A DNA stretch of 64,000 nucleotides from Mesorhizobium atlanticum (GCF_003289965.1 NZ_QMBQ01000006.1:1-64000); one strand, 5' to 3'; counted from the first letter of the stretch, positions 22,065 through 30,408 are shown. The notes: generated by a model not told the origin, from the letters alone. Program-made: numbers and translations.

Positions 22065-22430
22065 ATGGACAAGATGTCCTTAGACAAAGTCTCGGCCACG
22101 CCGGAGGCCGAGGTGCTTCTTGCCGAGATCATAGCCGACCACGGCCCGGTTCTGTTCCACCAATCCGGCGGCTGTTGCGACGGTTCTTCGCCGATGTGCT
22201 ACCCGCGCGGCGATTTCATCGTCGGCGACAGCGACGTGAAGCTCGGCGAGATCGGCGACACGCCGGTTTATATCAGCGCCTCGCAATATGAAGTTTGGAA
22301 GCACACCGATCTCATCATCGATGTCGTGCCGGGCAGGGGTGGCATGTTCTCGCTCGACAATGGCCGCGAGAAGCGCTTCCTGACGCGTTCGACGGTTTGC
22401 GCGGTGTCGCCGCCATCTTCCACCGACTGA
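22065..22430 (+). CDS. DUF779 family protein, partner of aldehyde dehydrogenase
   Basis: 121 residues; ATG at 22065 preceded by AAGGAGGA. The family signature is the cysteine-rich segment FHQSGGCCDGSSPMCYPRGDF at about residues 32-50 (three cysteines that could bind metal or form a redox centre) and a later YISASQYEVWKHT. Function is not established to my knowledge; it accompanies aldehyde dehydrogenases, and here it is the probable last gene of the regulator-dehydrogenase-DUF779 module. Small soluble protein, no signal peptide. Confidence 0.88.
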   Translation: MDKMSLDKVSATPEAEVLLAEIIADHGPVLFHQSGGCCDGSSPMCYPRGDFIVGDSDVKLGEIGDTPVYISASQYEVWKHTDLIIDVVPGRGGMFSLDNGREKRFLTRSTVCAVSPPSSTD

Positions 22431-22550
22431 GCGAACAGACCAGACCCCATCAGCCGCGATTGGGGTAATCGTCGCGCTTTGTTGGGTCTTTGGCTCGCAA
22501 CCTGTTCGCCTTAGTGCTATGGCGCCGCTTTCGAACGGAAAAGCAAAGTC

Positions 22551-23531
22551 ATGGCAGGTGTTGAACAGATCACGGTGGAAGCCGGCGAGGCGGGCATGCG
22601 GCTCGACCGCTGGTTCAAGGTCCATTATCCGGGCCTCGGCTTTGGCCACCTGCAGAAGCTGTTGCGCTCGGGCCAGATCCGCATCGACGGCGGCAGGGCG
22701 AAGGCAGACACGCGCGTCGAGCCTGGCCAGACGGTGCGCATCCCGCCGCTCGACATCGACAAGAAAGGCGACGCGCCGCTTACCGGCCACTCGATCCGCA
22801 ACCAGGGCGATGCCGACGTGCTCGCCAAGATGCTTCTCCACGAGGACCCGAAGGTCTTCGTCTTCAACAAGCCGGCCGGCCTGGCGGTGCAGGGAGGCTC
22901 AGGCGTCACCCGCAATGTCGACGACATGCTGGAGGCCTGGCGCAACCAGAAGGGCGAGAAGCCGCGCCTGGTCCACCGTCTCGACCGCGACACGTCCGGC
23001 GTGCTGGTCGTTGCCCGCACGCGTCTTGCCGCGATGAAGCTCTCGGAAGCGTTCCGGGCGCGCGAGACCAAGAAGACCTACTGGGCGCTGGTCAAGGGCG
23101 TGCCGCCGAAGCGCGAGGACAAGATATCGACCTGGCTGGTCAAGGAGGCAACGCCGGACGGCGACCGCGTGCGTGTCGCCAAGCATGGCGAGAAGGGCGC
23201 CGACCATGCCGTGTCCTACTATCGCGTCGTCGAGCAGGCGGCGCAGTCGCTGTCCTGGCTGGAGATGGAGCCCTATACCGGCCGCACGCACCAGCTGCGC
23301 GTCCATGCAGCCCATATCGGCTGCCCGATCATCGGCGATCCGAAATATTTCGAGGCCGATACCAACTGGGAATTCCCGGGCGGCATCCAGAACCGGCTGC
23401 ATCTGCATGCCCGCCGCATCGTCATCCCACATCCGGACCAAGGCGTCATCGATGTGACGGCGCCGATGCCGCCGCATATGCGCCAGAGCTGGAACCTGCT
23501 CGGTTTCGACGAACAGAGCGCGGAGGACTGA
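22551..23531 (+). CDS. RluC/RluD-family 23S rRNA pseudouridine synthase
   Basis: Converts uridines in rRNA to pseudouridine. 326 residues: N-terminal S4 RNA-binding domain (about 14-75, MRLDRWFKVHYPGLGF) and the RluA-type catalytic domain with VFNKPAGLAVQGG and the catalytic Asp145 in HRLDRDTSG, then GRTHQLRVHAAHIG. Most like RluC by domain layout. Its stop is only two bases from the next gene's TTG start. Confidence 0.92.
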   Translation: MAGVEQITVEAGEAGMRLDRWFKVHYPGLGFGHLQKLLRSGQIRIDGGRAKADTRVEPGQTVRIPPLDIDKKGDAPLTGHSIRNQGDADVLAKMLLHEDPKVFVFNKPAGLAVQGGSGVTRNVDDMLEAWRNQKGEKPRLVHRLDRDTSGVLVVARTRLAAMKLSEAFRARETKKTYWALVKGVPPKREDKISTWLVKEATPDGDRVRVAKHGEKGADHAVSYYRVVEQAAQSLSWLEMEPYTGRTHQLRVHAAHIGCPIIGDPKYFEADTNWEFPGGIQNRLHLHARRIVIPHPDQGVIDVTAPMPPHMRQSWNLLGFDEQSAED

Positions 23532-23533
23532 GA

Positions 23534-24451
23534 TTGACCATTGCGCCCGCACTGGATCGCCGTGACGCGGTCGACATGGCGGCGGCGGCCATCATGGTCG
23601 GGCTGACCTTCTCCTGGGGACTGAACTACGTCGCCGCCAAGATCTCCTACGCAGGCTACGACCCCGTCTTCGTCTCGATCGCCCGTTCGCTCATCGGGGG
23701 AGCCTGCGTGTTCGCCTGGTGCCGGCTGCGCGGCGTCAAGTTGTTCGAAGCGGATGGAACGCTGACCGCAGGCATCGTCGTCGGCGTGCTCTTCGGCGTC
23801 GAGTTCCTCTGCCTCTATATCGGGCTTGAATACACGACGGTTGCCCGCAACACGCTGCTGGTCAATACCATGCCTTTCTGGGTGCTGATCGGCGGTCATT
23901 TCCTGCTTGGCGAGCGCATCAACGCGCGCAAGCTCGGTGGGCTTGTTCTGGCCTTCTGCGGCCTGGTGGCCGTGTTCTCGGACGGCATTGTCGCAGGCGC
24001 CGATACGACCCTTCTTGGCGATCTTCTCAGCCTGGGTTCCGGCGTCCTGTGGGCCGCAACCAGCATCGTCATCAAGCGCTCGAAACTGGTGGCGACCACC
24101 GCCGAGAAACTGCTGCTCTATCAACTGACCGGCGCCGCCGTCGTTGGTGTCATGGTGATGCCCTTGGCTGGCCCGCCCATCCGCGCGGTTGCCACCTTGC
24201 CGACGCTGGCGCTGCTCTTCCAGTCTTTCTATATCGTCGCTTTCACCTATGTATTGTGGTTCTGGCTGCTTCGGCGCTACCCCGCGTCCGGTCTGTCGAG
24301 CTTCGCCTTCCTGTCGCCGGTGTTCGGCGTCTTGTGCGGCGCCGTGGTCCTTGGTGAAGCGCCGACGACCAGGATATTTCTGGCTCTGGCCCTGATTGCC
24401 GCAGGCCTCATCATCGTCAACCGGCCCGCGCGCAGGCAGCCAACAGTTTAG
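23534..24451 (+). CDS. EamA/DMT-family membrane transporter
   Basis: 305 residues with about ten hydrophobic segments arranged as two EamA repeats (about 15-150 and 160-300), as in drug/metabolite exporters of the RhaT/YdcZ-like superfamily. The start is a TTG two bases after the rluC-like stop, with GCGGAGGACTG upstream; the next in-frame ATG is at 23576 and would remove part of the N-terminus before the first membrane helix. Substrate unknown; amino acid or metabolite efflux is the common guess for such proteins. Likely co-transcribed with the genes before and after it. Confidence 0.85.
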   Translation: MTIAPALDRRDAVDMAAAAIMVGLTFSWGLNYVAAKISYAGYDPVFVSIARSLIGGACVFAWCRLRGVKLFEADGTLTAGIVVGVLFGVEFLCLYIGLEYTTVARNTLLVNTMPFWVLIGGHFLLGERINARKLGGLVLAFCGLVAVFSDGIVAGADTTLLGDLLSLGSGVLWAATSIVIKRSKLVATTAEKLLLYQLTGAAVVGVMVMPLAGPPIRAVATLPTLALLFQSFYIVAFTYVLWFWLLRRYPASGLSSFAFLSPVFGVLCGAVVLGEAPTTRIFLALALIAAGLIIVNRPARRQPTV

Positions 24452-24461
24452 GGAGTTCGAC

Positions 24462-25253
24462 ATGCGCGACATCCTCGAAGACCTCGAAGCCGGAAAACTG
24501 CTTTCCGACCCCGATCCCGTGCGCCGCGCCCAGATCCAGATGAAGACGCCGCTGCCGAAGCGTTTCTACAAGGCGGTTTCGGTGGTCCCGGTGGAAAATG
24601 GCTTTGCCATTCATCTCGACGGCCGTCCGGTGCGTACACCGGGCAAGGCCGTGATGGTGCTGCCGACCGAAAAGGCCGCGGCGCTGGTGGCTAGCGAATT
24701 CAGTGCGCAGGGTGAGGTCATCGACCCCGTGACGATGCCGGTCATGCGCCTCGTCAACACCGCGATCGATGGTGTCGCCTCCGACCCGCAGGCGGTGCTG
24801 GAAGACGTGCTGCGCTTCGCCTCGTCCGATCTCTTGTGCTACCGCGCCGACGGTCCGCAAGGCCTGGTCGATCGTCAGAACAAGCTGTGGGATCCGGTGC
24901 TGGACTGGGCGCGCGGCAGCCTTGGCGCGCGCTTCAACCTTGCCGAAGGCGTCATCCATGTCGATCAGCCGCGCGAAGCCATCGCCATCCTTGGCGCGCA
25001 TCTCGGCCAACGCTCCGAGCCGATGCGGCTGGCCGCCATCCATGTCATGACGGCTCTGACCGGTTCGGCGCTGCTGGCCTTGGCCGTGGATTTCGGCGAG
25101 TTGGACGCCGAGGAAGCCTGGGCAGCGGCCCATGTCGACGAGGACTGGCAGATCGACCACTGGGGCCAGGACGCGGAGGCTGTCGCGCGCCGCTCGGCCC
25201 GCAAACGCGACATGATGGCGGTGGTCAGCCTGCTCGAGGCGCTGCAAGGCTAA
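24462..25253 (+). CDS. ATP12-family F1-ATPase assembly chaperone
   Basis: Homologue of mitochondrial Atp12, which in eukaryotes binds the F1 alpha subunit during ATP synthase assembly; common in alphaproteobacteria. Start at 24462 (MRDILEDLEAGK), 263 residues. Signature regions: KRFYKAVSVVP, the RPVRTPGKAVMVLPTEKAA segment, and a C-terminal helical part with GSALLALAVDFGELDAEEAWAAAHVDEDWQ. Ten bases after the exporter stop, so probably the same transcript. Confidence 0.93.
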   Translation: MRDILEDLEAGKLLSDPDPVRRAQIQMKTPLPKRFYKAVSVVPVENGFAIHLDGRPVRTPGKAVMVLPTEKAAALVASEFSAQGEVIDPVTMPVMRLVNTAIDGVASDPQAVLEDVLRFASSDLLCYRADGPQGLVDRQNKLWDPVLDWARGSLGARFNLAEGVIHVDQPREAIAILGAHLGQRSEPMRLAAIHVMTALTGSALLALAVDFGELDAEEAWAAAHVDEDWQIDHWGQDAEAVARRSARKRDMMAVVSLLEALQG

Positions 25254-25254
25254 A

Positions 25255-25393
25255 AGCAATTCCAGGAAAAGTGCGAAGCGGTTTTCCGTTCGGAATTGCG
25301 TGGAAACAAATAGAGCAATTCCAGGAAAGTGCGAAGCGGTTGGGTTTGGCGATTTCGCCGCAGCCCTCCTTTCGGAATTGCGCAAAACAAACA
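25255..25393. repeat. Two tandem palindromic intergenic repeats, GCAATTCC type
   Basis: Two adjacent copies of one element: arms GCAATTCC (25256-25263) / GGAATTGC (25292-25299), and again 25315-25322 / 25374-25381, each with the core GGAAAGTGCGAAGCGG or its AAAA variant. The second copy carries an extra ~28-base segment between core and right arm that contains a GGCGATTTCGCC palindrome. Both continue with AAACAAA-type A-rich tails. The rest of the 369-base gap (to 25622) shows no gene; AGGATATT before 25623 is the transporter's ribosome-binding site. Confidence 0.85.
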
Positions 25394-25622
25394 AACCTGG
25401 AGTGGGCCGGCGACCCGCCGGAGCTGAGCCACTCCAGGCGTACGCCGCTTTCGCAGCGCACCTAATACCAAAGTCATAATCCCATTGTCGCGGTGCCTTT
25501 CGTCCGCCCTTTCTGTCATTTTTTGCTTCGTTGGCTGCGTTTCCTGGGGTCCGCGTTCGGAGGAGCGCGAACCGTGCGAGCAGCAATCGAGGACAGACGG
25601 GATCTCACGGGAGGATATTCAA

Positions 25623-27509
25623 ATGGCAATGGCTTCGACCGCCGGCGGGAGCAGCCGCGGCATGACGCGGGAGGAGAAGAAAGTCATCTTCGCCTCATCG
25701 CTCGGCACCGTTTTCGAATGGTATGATTTCTATCTTTACGGTTCGCTGGCTGCCTTCATCGGCTCGACCTTCTTCAGCCCGGCGATCCCGGAGGCGACGC
25801 GCAACATCTTCGCGCTGCTGGCCTTTGCCGCCGGCTTCCTGGTGCGTCCGTTCGGCGCGCTCGTGTTCGGCCGGATCGGTGACCTCGTTGGCCGCAAATA
25901 CACCTTCCTCGTCACCATGACGATCATGGGCCTGTCCACCTTCCTGGTCGGCCTGCTGCCCGGTTATGCGAGCTGGGGCATCGCGGCTCCGGTGATCCTG
26001 ATCGGACTGCGCATGCTGCAGGGCCTGGCGCTCGGCGGCGAGTATGGCGGCGCCGCGACCTATGTCGCCGAACATGCGCCCGACGATCGCCGTGGTTACT
26101 ACACGTCATGGATCCAGACCACGGCAACGCTCGGCCTGTTCCTGTCGCTCATCGTCATCCTGATCGTGCAGGCCTCGCTCAGCAAGGAAACCTACGCCAG
26201 CTGGGGCTGGCGCATTCCCTTCATCGTTTCCTTCCTGCTGCTCGCCGTTTCGGTCTGGATTCGGCTGTCGCTGTCGGAGTCGCCGACCTTCCAGCGTATG
26301 AAGGACGAGGGTAAGGGCTCCAAGGCGCCGCTGACGGAGGCTTTCGGCCAGTGGAAAAACGCGAAGATTGCCCTTCTGGCGCTGCTCGGTCTCACCGCCG
26401 GCCAGGCCGTGATCTGGTACAACGGCCAGTTCTACGCCCTGTTCTTCCTCACCAACGTGCTGAAGGTCGACGCGCAGTCGGTCAACATCATGATCGCCAT
26501 CGCGCTAGCGATCGGCTCTATCTTCTTCGTCGTGTTCGGCTGGCTGTCCGACAAGATCGGCCGCAAGCCAATCATCATGGCCGGCCTGGCGCTCGGCATC
26601 GTCTGCACCTTCCCGCTGTTCAAGGCGCTGACCTGGGCCGCCAATCCGGCTCTGGCCACCGCCCAGCAGAGCACCCGCGCGGCGGTGACGGCGGCGCCTG
26701 GCGACTGCAGGTTCCAGTTCAACCCAGTCGGCACGGCGAAGTTTACGACGTCCTGCGATATCGCGACCTCGTTCCTGACCAAGAACTCGGTCCCATATGA
26801 CGTCATCACGACGGCCGCGCCGGGAACTGCGGCCACGGTCAAGATCGGCAATGAGACGGTGGAGTCTTATGACGCCGTTGCCGCCGGCGATCAGGCCAAG
26901 GCCAAAGAGGCCGCTTTCCAGAAATCAGTCAACATCGCGCTGAAGGACGGCGGCTATCCGCTAAAGCGCGCGGCGATCAAGGTGGCGGACCAGAAGCTCG
27001 ACGCCTTCATCGCGGCCAATCCGGAACTGAAGCTCGACGCCGCGGCCATTCGCGGCGGCGAGAAGGCGACGGTCCCGACCGATCAGGCGGTAGCCGACAA
27101 GGTCCTGACCAAGGACGAGGCAGCCGGCGCTCCGGAGGTCACCGTCTACAACATACCGGGCGGCGGCGCGTTTGCCATGTTCGCCGATCCGACGGCCATC
27201 AACTGGCCGATGACAATCGGCATCCTGTTCATCCTGGTGCTGTTCGTGACCATGGTCTATGGGCCGATCGCTGCGATCCTGGTCGAAATGTTCCCGACCC
27301 GCATCCGTTACACCGGCATGTCGTTGCCCTACCATATCGGCAACGGCTGGTTCGGTGGCCTGCTGCCGGCGACGGTGTTCGCGCTCAGCGCCTACAAGGG
27401 CGATATCTACTACGGTCTCTGGTACCCGGTGATCATCGCGGCGATGTCGTTGATCATCGGTACGATCTTCGTCAGGGATACGCTCGGCACCGACCTGCAC
27501 GCCAAGTAA
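25623..27509 (+). CDS. MFS transporter of the metabolite:H+ symporter type with a large soluble insertion
   Basis: 628 residues from ATG 25623 (GGGAGGATATTCAA upstream). The N-terminal half is typical of MHS-type symporters: SLGTVFEWYDFYLYGSLAAF near residue 25, FGRIGDLVGRKYTF, LGGEYGGAATYVAEHAP. The C-terminal end resumes with MVYGPIAAILVEMFPTRIRYTG and HIGNGWFGG. Between them, about residues 337-525, is a ~190-residue Ala/Lys-rich region without membrane segments, including QFNPVGTAKFTTSCD and a pair of cysteines. Members of this family are usually ~430-550 residues. The insertion is in frame with no stop or frameshift. Substrate unknown (organic acid or osmolyte likely). A strong terminator follows. 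Confidence 0.88.
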   Translation: MAMASTAGGSSRGMTREEKKVIFASSLGTVFEWYDFYLYGSLAAFIGSTFFSPAIPEATRNIFALLAFAAGFLVRPFGALVFGRIGDLVGRKYTFLVTMTIMGLSTFLVGLLPGYASWGIAAPVILIGLRMLQGLALGGEYGGAATYVAEHAPDDRRGYYTSWIQTTATLGLFLSLIVILIVQASLSKETYASWGWRIPFIVSFLLLAVSVWIRLSLSESPTFQRMKDEGKGSKAPLTEAFGQWKNAKIALLALLGLTAGQAVIWYNGQFYALFFLTNVLKVDAQSVNIMIAIALAIGSIFFVVFGWLSDKIGRKPIIMAGLALGIVCTFPLFKALTWAANPALATAQQSTRAAVTAAPGDCRFQFNPVGTAKFTTSCDIATSFLTKNSVPYDVITTAAPGTAATVKIGNETVESYDAVAAGDQAKAKEAAFQKSVNIALKDGGYPLKRAAIKVADQKLDAFIAANPELKLDAAAIRGGEKATVPTDQAVADKVLTKDEAAGAPEVTVYNIPGGGAFAMFADPTAINWPMTIGILFILVLFVTMVYGPIAAILVEMFPTRIRYTGMSLPYHIGNGWFGGLLPATVFALSAYKGDIYYGLWYPVIIAAMSLIIGTIFVRDTLGTDLHAK

Positions 27510-27525
27510 CAGTGCTCTGCAAACG

Positions 27526-27561
27526 AAAGCCCGGCGTGAATGACCACGCCGGGCTTTTTTT
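27526..27561 (+). terminator. Rho-independent terminator after the MFS gene
   Basis: Perfect 13-bp stem AAAGCCCGGCGTG / CACGCCGGGCTTT, six-base loop, then a run of seven T. Also near the 3' end of the convergent DUF2735 gene. Confidence 0.95.
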
Positions 27562-27584
27562 GTGCTTGAAGCTCGAAGAGCCTG

Positions 27585-27779
27585 TCAGCTCTTGTGCTGC
27601 TGGTTCTCTTCCTCGACGGCCGCTTCGTGATACCAGCCGTCGAAGTCGGCATGCTCACCGGGCAACGAAGCCAATTCTGCCGCGAATTTCGCCTTGGCGC
27701 CTAAATTTGAGGCAGGCCTACGTCCTGCCAGTGGGAACATCAGGATTTTCGCCGTGGGACGGGCGGAGACGATCTCCAT
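27585..27779 (-). CDS. DUF2735 small protein, divergent from glnII
   Basis: 64 residues from ATG at 27779, with AAAGGAGA upstream on the minus strand. The N-terminus MEIVSARPTAKILMFPLAGRR and the ending with FDGWYHEAAVEEE match the DUF2735 family (AKI.xFP and W.Yh.A motifs), which in rhizobia typically lies beside a glutamine synthetase gene. A longer frame upstream (to 27848) is possible but has no family support. Function unknown; the placement suggests a role linked to nitrogen assimilation or glutamine synthetase, which is inference. Confidence 0.82.
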   Translation of the reverse strand: MEIVSARPTAKILMFPLAGRRPASNLGAKAKFAAELASLPGEHADFDGWYHEAAVEEENQQHKS

Positions 27780-27880
27780 TGCCGGTCTCCTTTCTTCTTT
27801 ACGGGCTTTTCGATTCATCTTTCCCGCAATGTAAGTTGTGCGATTCATTTAGGCAATATGCCTATCAAAAGATCATTGTT

Positions 27881-27897
27881 TGCATATTATTTGTGCA
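27881..27897 (+). promoter_or_regulatory. Candidate NtrC-binding box for glnII
   Basis: TGCATATTATTTGTGCA, 17 bases, has the outer TGCA...TGCA arms and spacing of the NtrC consensus TGCACC-N5-GGTGCA, though the inner CC/GG are not matched. It lies about 125-140 bases upstream of the predicted start of transcription, a usual enhancer distance for NtrC. An AGGCA-ATA-TGCCT palindrome sits just before it (27851-27863). The rest of the 308-base gap holds only the sigma-54 promoter and the palindrome at 27971. Confidence 0.55.
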
Positions 27898-27970
27898 TAT
27901 AGAGGATCTGATCGATCTCGCCGCAGTGCTGAGGTGGCTCAGTCAAACCAACACGATCTCGTGACCATTT

Positions 27971-27998
27971 TGCCGCACCCGATCGCGCGGGTGTGGCA
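27971..27998. promoter_or_regulatory. Palindrome overlapping the -24 element
   Basis: TGCCGCACCC and GGGTGTGGCA form 10-base arms with one mismatch around an eight-base spacer; the right arm covers the -24 GG of the glnII promoter. Such overlap would fit a repressor or a low-affinity NtrC site, but no protein can be assigned. Confidence 0.45.
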
Positions 27999-28009
27999 TA
28001 CGATTTGCA
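27994..28009 (+). promoter_or_regulatory. Sigma-54 (RpoN) promoter of glnII
   Basis: TGGCATACGATTTGCA matches the -24/-12 consensus TGGCACG-N4-TTGCA at 14 of the informative positions, with the invariant GG-N10-GC spacing (GG 27995-27996, GC 28007-28008). Predicted start of transcription near 28020, about 68 bases before glnII. Confidence 0.85.
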
Positions 28010-28087
28010 TTTTAACGACCGGCAGGCCGGCTAGCCCGGCCATGCGTCGACACCGCGTGCGGTGATCAAGCAACGAGAGGCTCTAGA

Positions 28088-29125
28088 ATGACCAAATACA
28101 AGCTCGAGTATATCTGGCTCGACGGATACGTCCCGACCCCCAGCCTGCGCGGCAAGACCCAGATCAAGGAGTTCGCCGAGTTCCCGACGCTCGAGCAGCT
28201 GCCGCTGTGGGGCTTCGATGGCTCCTCGACCAACCAGGCGGAAGGCCACAGCTCCGACTGCGTGCTGAAGCCCGTTGCCGTCTATCCGGATCCGGCCCGC
28301 ACCAATGGCGTGCTGGTCATGTGCGAAGTCATGATGCCCGATGGCGTGACGCCGCATGTCTCCAACAAGCGCGCCACCATCCTCGACGACGAGGGCGCCT
28401 GGTTCGGCTTCGAGCAAGAGTATTTCTTCTACAAGGACGGCCGTCCGCTTGGCTTCCCGGAGAGCGGCTATCCGGCGCCGCAGGGCCCGTATTACACCGG
28501 TGTCGGCTACAAGAATGTCGGCGATATCGCGCGCACCATCGTCGAGGAGCATCTCGACCTTTGCCTGGCCGCCGGCATCAACCATGAAGGCATCAACGCC
28601 GAAGTGGCCAAGGGCCAGTGGGAATTCCAGATATTCGGCAAGGGCTCCAAGAAGGCCGCCGACCAGATGTGGATGGCCCGCTACCTGCTGCTGCGCCTGA
28701 CCGAGAAGTACGGCATCGACATCGAGTTCCACTGCAAGCCACTCGGCGACACCGACTGGAACGGCTCGGGCATGCACTGCAATTTCTCGACCGCCTACAT
28801 GCGCGAAGTCGGCGGCAAGGCCTATTTCGAGGCGCTGATGGCGCAGTTCGACAAGAACCTGATGGACCATATCGCCGTCTATGGCCCGGACAATGACAAG
28901 CGTCTGACCGGCAAGCACGAGACCGCGCCGTGGAACAAGTTCTCCTACGGCGTCGCCGATCGTGGCGCTTCGATCCGCGTGCCGCACTCGTTCGTCAAGA
29001 ACGACTATAAGGGCTACCTGGAAGACCGCCGCCCGAACTCGCAGGGCGACCCCTACCAGATCGCTTCGCAGGTCCTGAAGACGATCTCGGAGGTTTCGAC
29101 CGCCGCCGTTTCGGCCGCCGCCTGA
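28088..29125 (+). CDS. glnII: Glutamine synthetase type II (GSII)
   Basis: ATP-dependent amidation of glutamate; the eukaryote-like second glutamine synthetase of rhizobia, expressed under nitrogen limitation and not controlled by adenylylation. 345 residues, typical for GSII (GSI is ~470). Beta-grasp domain with LPLWGFDGSSTNQAEG (around residue 38-53), catalytic domain with EQEYFF and WNGSGMHCNFSTAYMREV (about 220-237), and RLTGKHETAPWNKFSYGVADRGASIRVP. Preceded by a sigma-54 promoter and NtrC-like box, and closed by a strong terminator. A second synthetase (glnA) lies at 32.8-34.2 kb. Confidence 0.97.
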   Translation: MTKYKLEYIWLDGYVPTPSLRGKTQIKEFAEFPTLEQLPLWGFDGSSTNQAEGHSSDCVLKPVAVYPDPARTNGVLVMCEVMMPDGVTPHVSNKRATILDDEGAWFGFEQEYFFYKDGRPLGFPESGYPAPQGPYYTGVGYKNVGDIARTIVEEHLDLCLAAGINHEGINAEVAKGQWEFQIFGKGSKKAADQMWMARYLLLRLTEKYGIDIEFHCKPLGDTDWNGSGMHCNFSTAYMREVGGKAYFEALMAQFDKNLMDHIAVYGPDNDKRLTGKHETAPWNKFSYGVADRGASIRVPHSFVKNDYKGYLEDRRPNSQGDPYQIASQVLKTISEVSTAAVSAAA

Positions 29126-29170
29126 TTTCCCGGCGCAGGCGAGGCCTGCGCTAGATGAGTTTCAATAGTG

Positions 29171-29202
29171 AAAGGCCCCGGCGCGCTCCGCCGGGGCCTT
29201 TT
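29171..29202 (+). terminator. Rho-independent terminator of glnII
   Basis: 12-bp stem AAAGGCCCCGGC / GCCGGGGCCTTT followed by TT. The A-run on the other side makes it usable in both directions, and it also lies downstream of the minus-strand peptidase gene. Confidence 0.9.
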
Positions 29203-29241
29203 GCATGGCAACTGCCGGCGACGGAGCTCCGCCCGCTGCCA

Positions 29242-30408
29242 TCAGCCGGCAATGACGCCACGCGATTTGAGCGCCGCCACCACTTTGTCTCGCGGTAGGG
29301 CAGGGCTACGATTGCCGTCGCGGCCGACCATCTCCGTGTTGGCGATGAGCGCGTTGAGCACAGCTTCCTCGGTCGCTTGCACGACGGCTGTGTAGAAATC
29401 GTCCATGCGACCCCAGGGGATAAAGTCCATGCGGCTGTAGCTCTGCTCGCTCGGAGCGCCCTTCGGAAAACGACCATTGAGCGCATCGCGATTAGCGGTC
29501 GACAAAGCGAGAAAAATATCGCCGGAAAAATGCGAGCCGGCGGTGCCGGTGCGCGCCAGTCCGAGCGGCACGCGACGGGCCAGCGCCTTGCATTGTCCGG
29601 GCAGCAACGGCGCATCGGTGGCGACGACGCCGATGCAGGAGCCGGCGCCCGTCGGGGCGCCGCTGAAATAGGCCTCCATGGGATTGTCCGCCGCAAGCTG
29701 AGCCCCAAGCGGCACGCCGGCGATGCGGAGCTCCTGTCGCGAACCGAAATTGGCCTGCAGGAAAACGCCGACCGTGTAGGAGCGGTGACCGTAGTCGACG
29801 ACCCGCGAGGCGCTACCGGAACCGCCCTTGAAGGCGTAGCAGTTCATGCCGGTGCCGCCGCCGACCGACCCTTCCTCGATCGCCCCGCCGGCCGCATTGT
29901 CGATCGCCTCGATCGCGTGGTCGACGGTGACGTGCGAGCCGTTGATGTCGTTGAGATAACCGTCCCAGGTTTCGGCAACCACCGGCAGCAGCCACTGGTT
30001 TGCCACCTCGGGCTTGTTGCGCGCCACCCAGTCGATGACGCCGCGATGGCAAGGACCTACCGCATGCGTGTTGGTGATCAGGATTGGCATCGACAGACTG
30101 CCGGCCTCCTCGAGCCACGAAGCGCCGGTCATCTCGCCATTGCCGTTGAAGGAATGATAGCCGGCCGCTAAAGCCACGCCGACGCCGTCGCGGCCAAGCG
30201 GCAGGATGGCTGTGACTCCGGTGCGAACCGGCCCGTGCCCGAGGCTGAGCTTGCCGTGGCCCTTGATCAGCGTCGAATAGCCGACGAGCACGCCTTCGAC
30301 ATCGGTGATGGCGTTGACCGGTCCCGGTGTGCCCGGCAGCGGAATGCCGAGGCCGCGGGCTCGCGTTTTGCCGGTCGGCGTGGTGGTCGAGGCTATTCGT
30401 TGGTCCAT
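29242..30408 (-). CDS. P1-family (DmpA-like) aminopeptidase / N-terminal nucleophile hydrolase
   Basis: 388 residues in the family of L-aminopeptidase D-Ala-esterase/amidase DmpA and beta-peptidyl aminopeptidases, which autocleave before a Ser/Thr nucleophile. Features: GLGIPLPGTPGPVNAITDVEGVLVG near the N-terminus, GGGTGMNCYAFKGGSG at about 183-198, and the cleavage/nucleophile region GAGSCIGVVATDAPL with candidate Gly256|Ser257. No signal peptide, so presumably cytoplasmic. It is 32 bases downstream of a TetR gene on the same strand and divergent from an amino acid permease; together they look like an uptake-and-hydrolysis unit for a peptide or amide. Substrate unknown. Confidence 0.9.
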   Translation of the reverse strand: MDQRIASTTTPTGKTRARGLGIPLPGTPGPVNAITDVEGVLVGYSTLIKGHGKLSLGHGPVRTGVTAILPLGRDGVGVALAAGYHSFNGNGEMTGASWLEEAGSLSMPILITNTHAVGPCHRGVIDWVARNKPEVANQWLLPVVAETWDGYLNDINGSHVTVDHAIEAIDNAAGGAIEEGSVGGGTGMNCYAFKGGSGSASRVVDYGHRSYTVGVFLQANFGSRQELRIAGVPLGAQLAADNPMEAYFSGAPTGAGSCIGVVATDAPLLPGQCKALARRVPLGLARTGTAGSHFSGDIFLALSTANRDALNGRFPKGAPSEQSYSRMDFIPWGRMDDFYTAVVQATEEAVLNALIANTEMVGRDGNRSPALPRDKVVAALKSRGVIAG

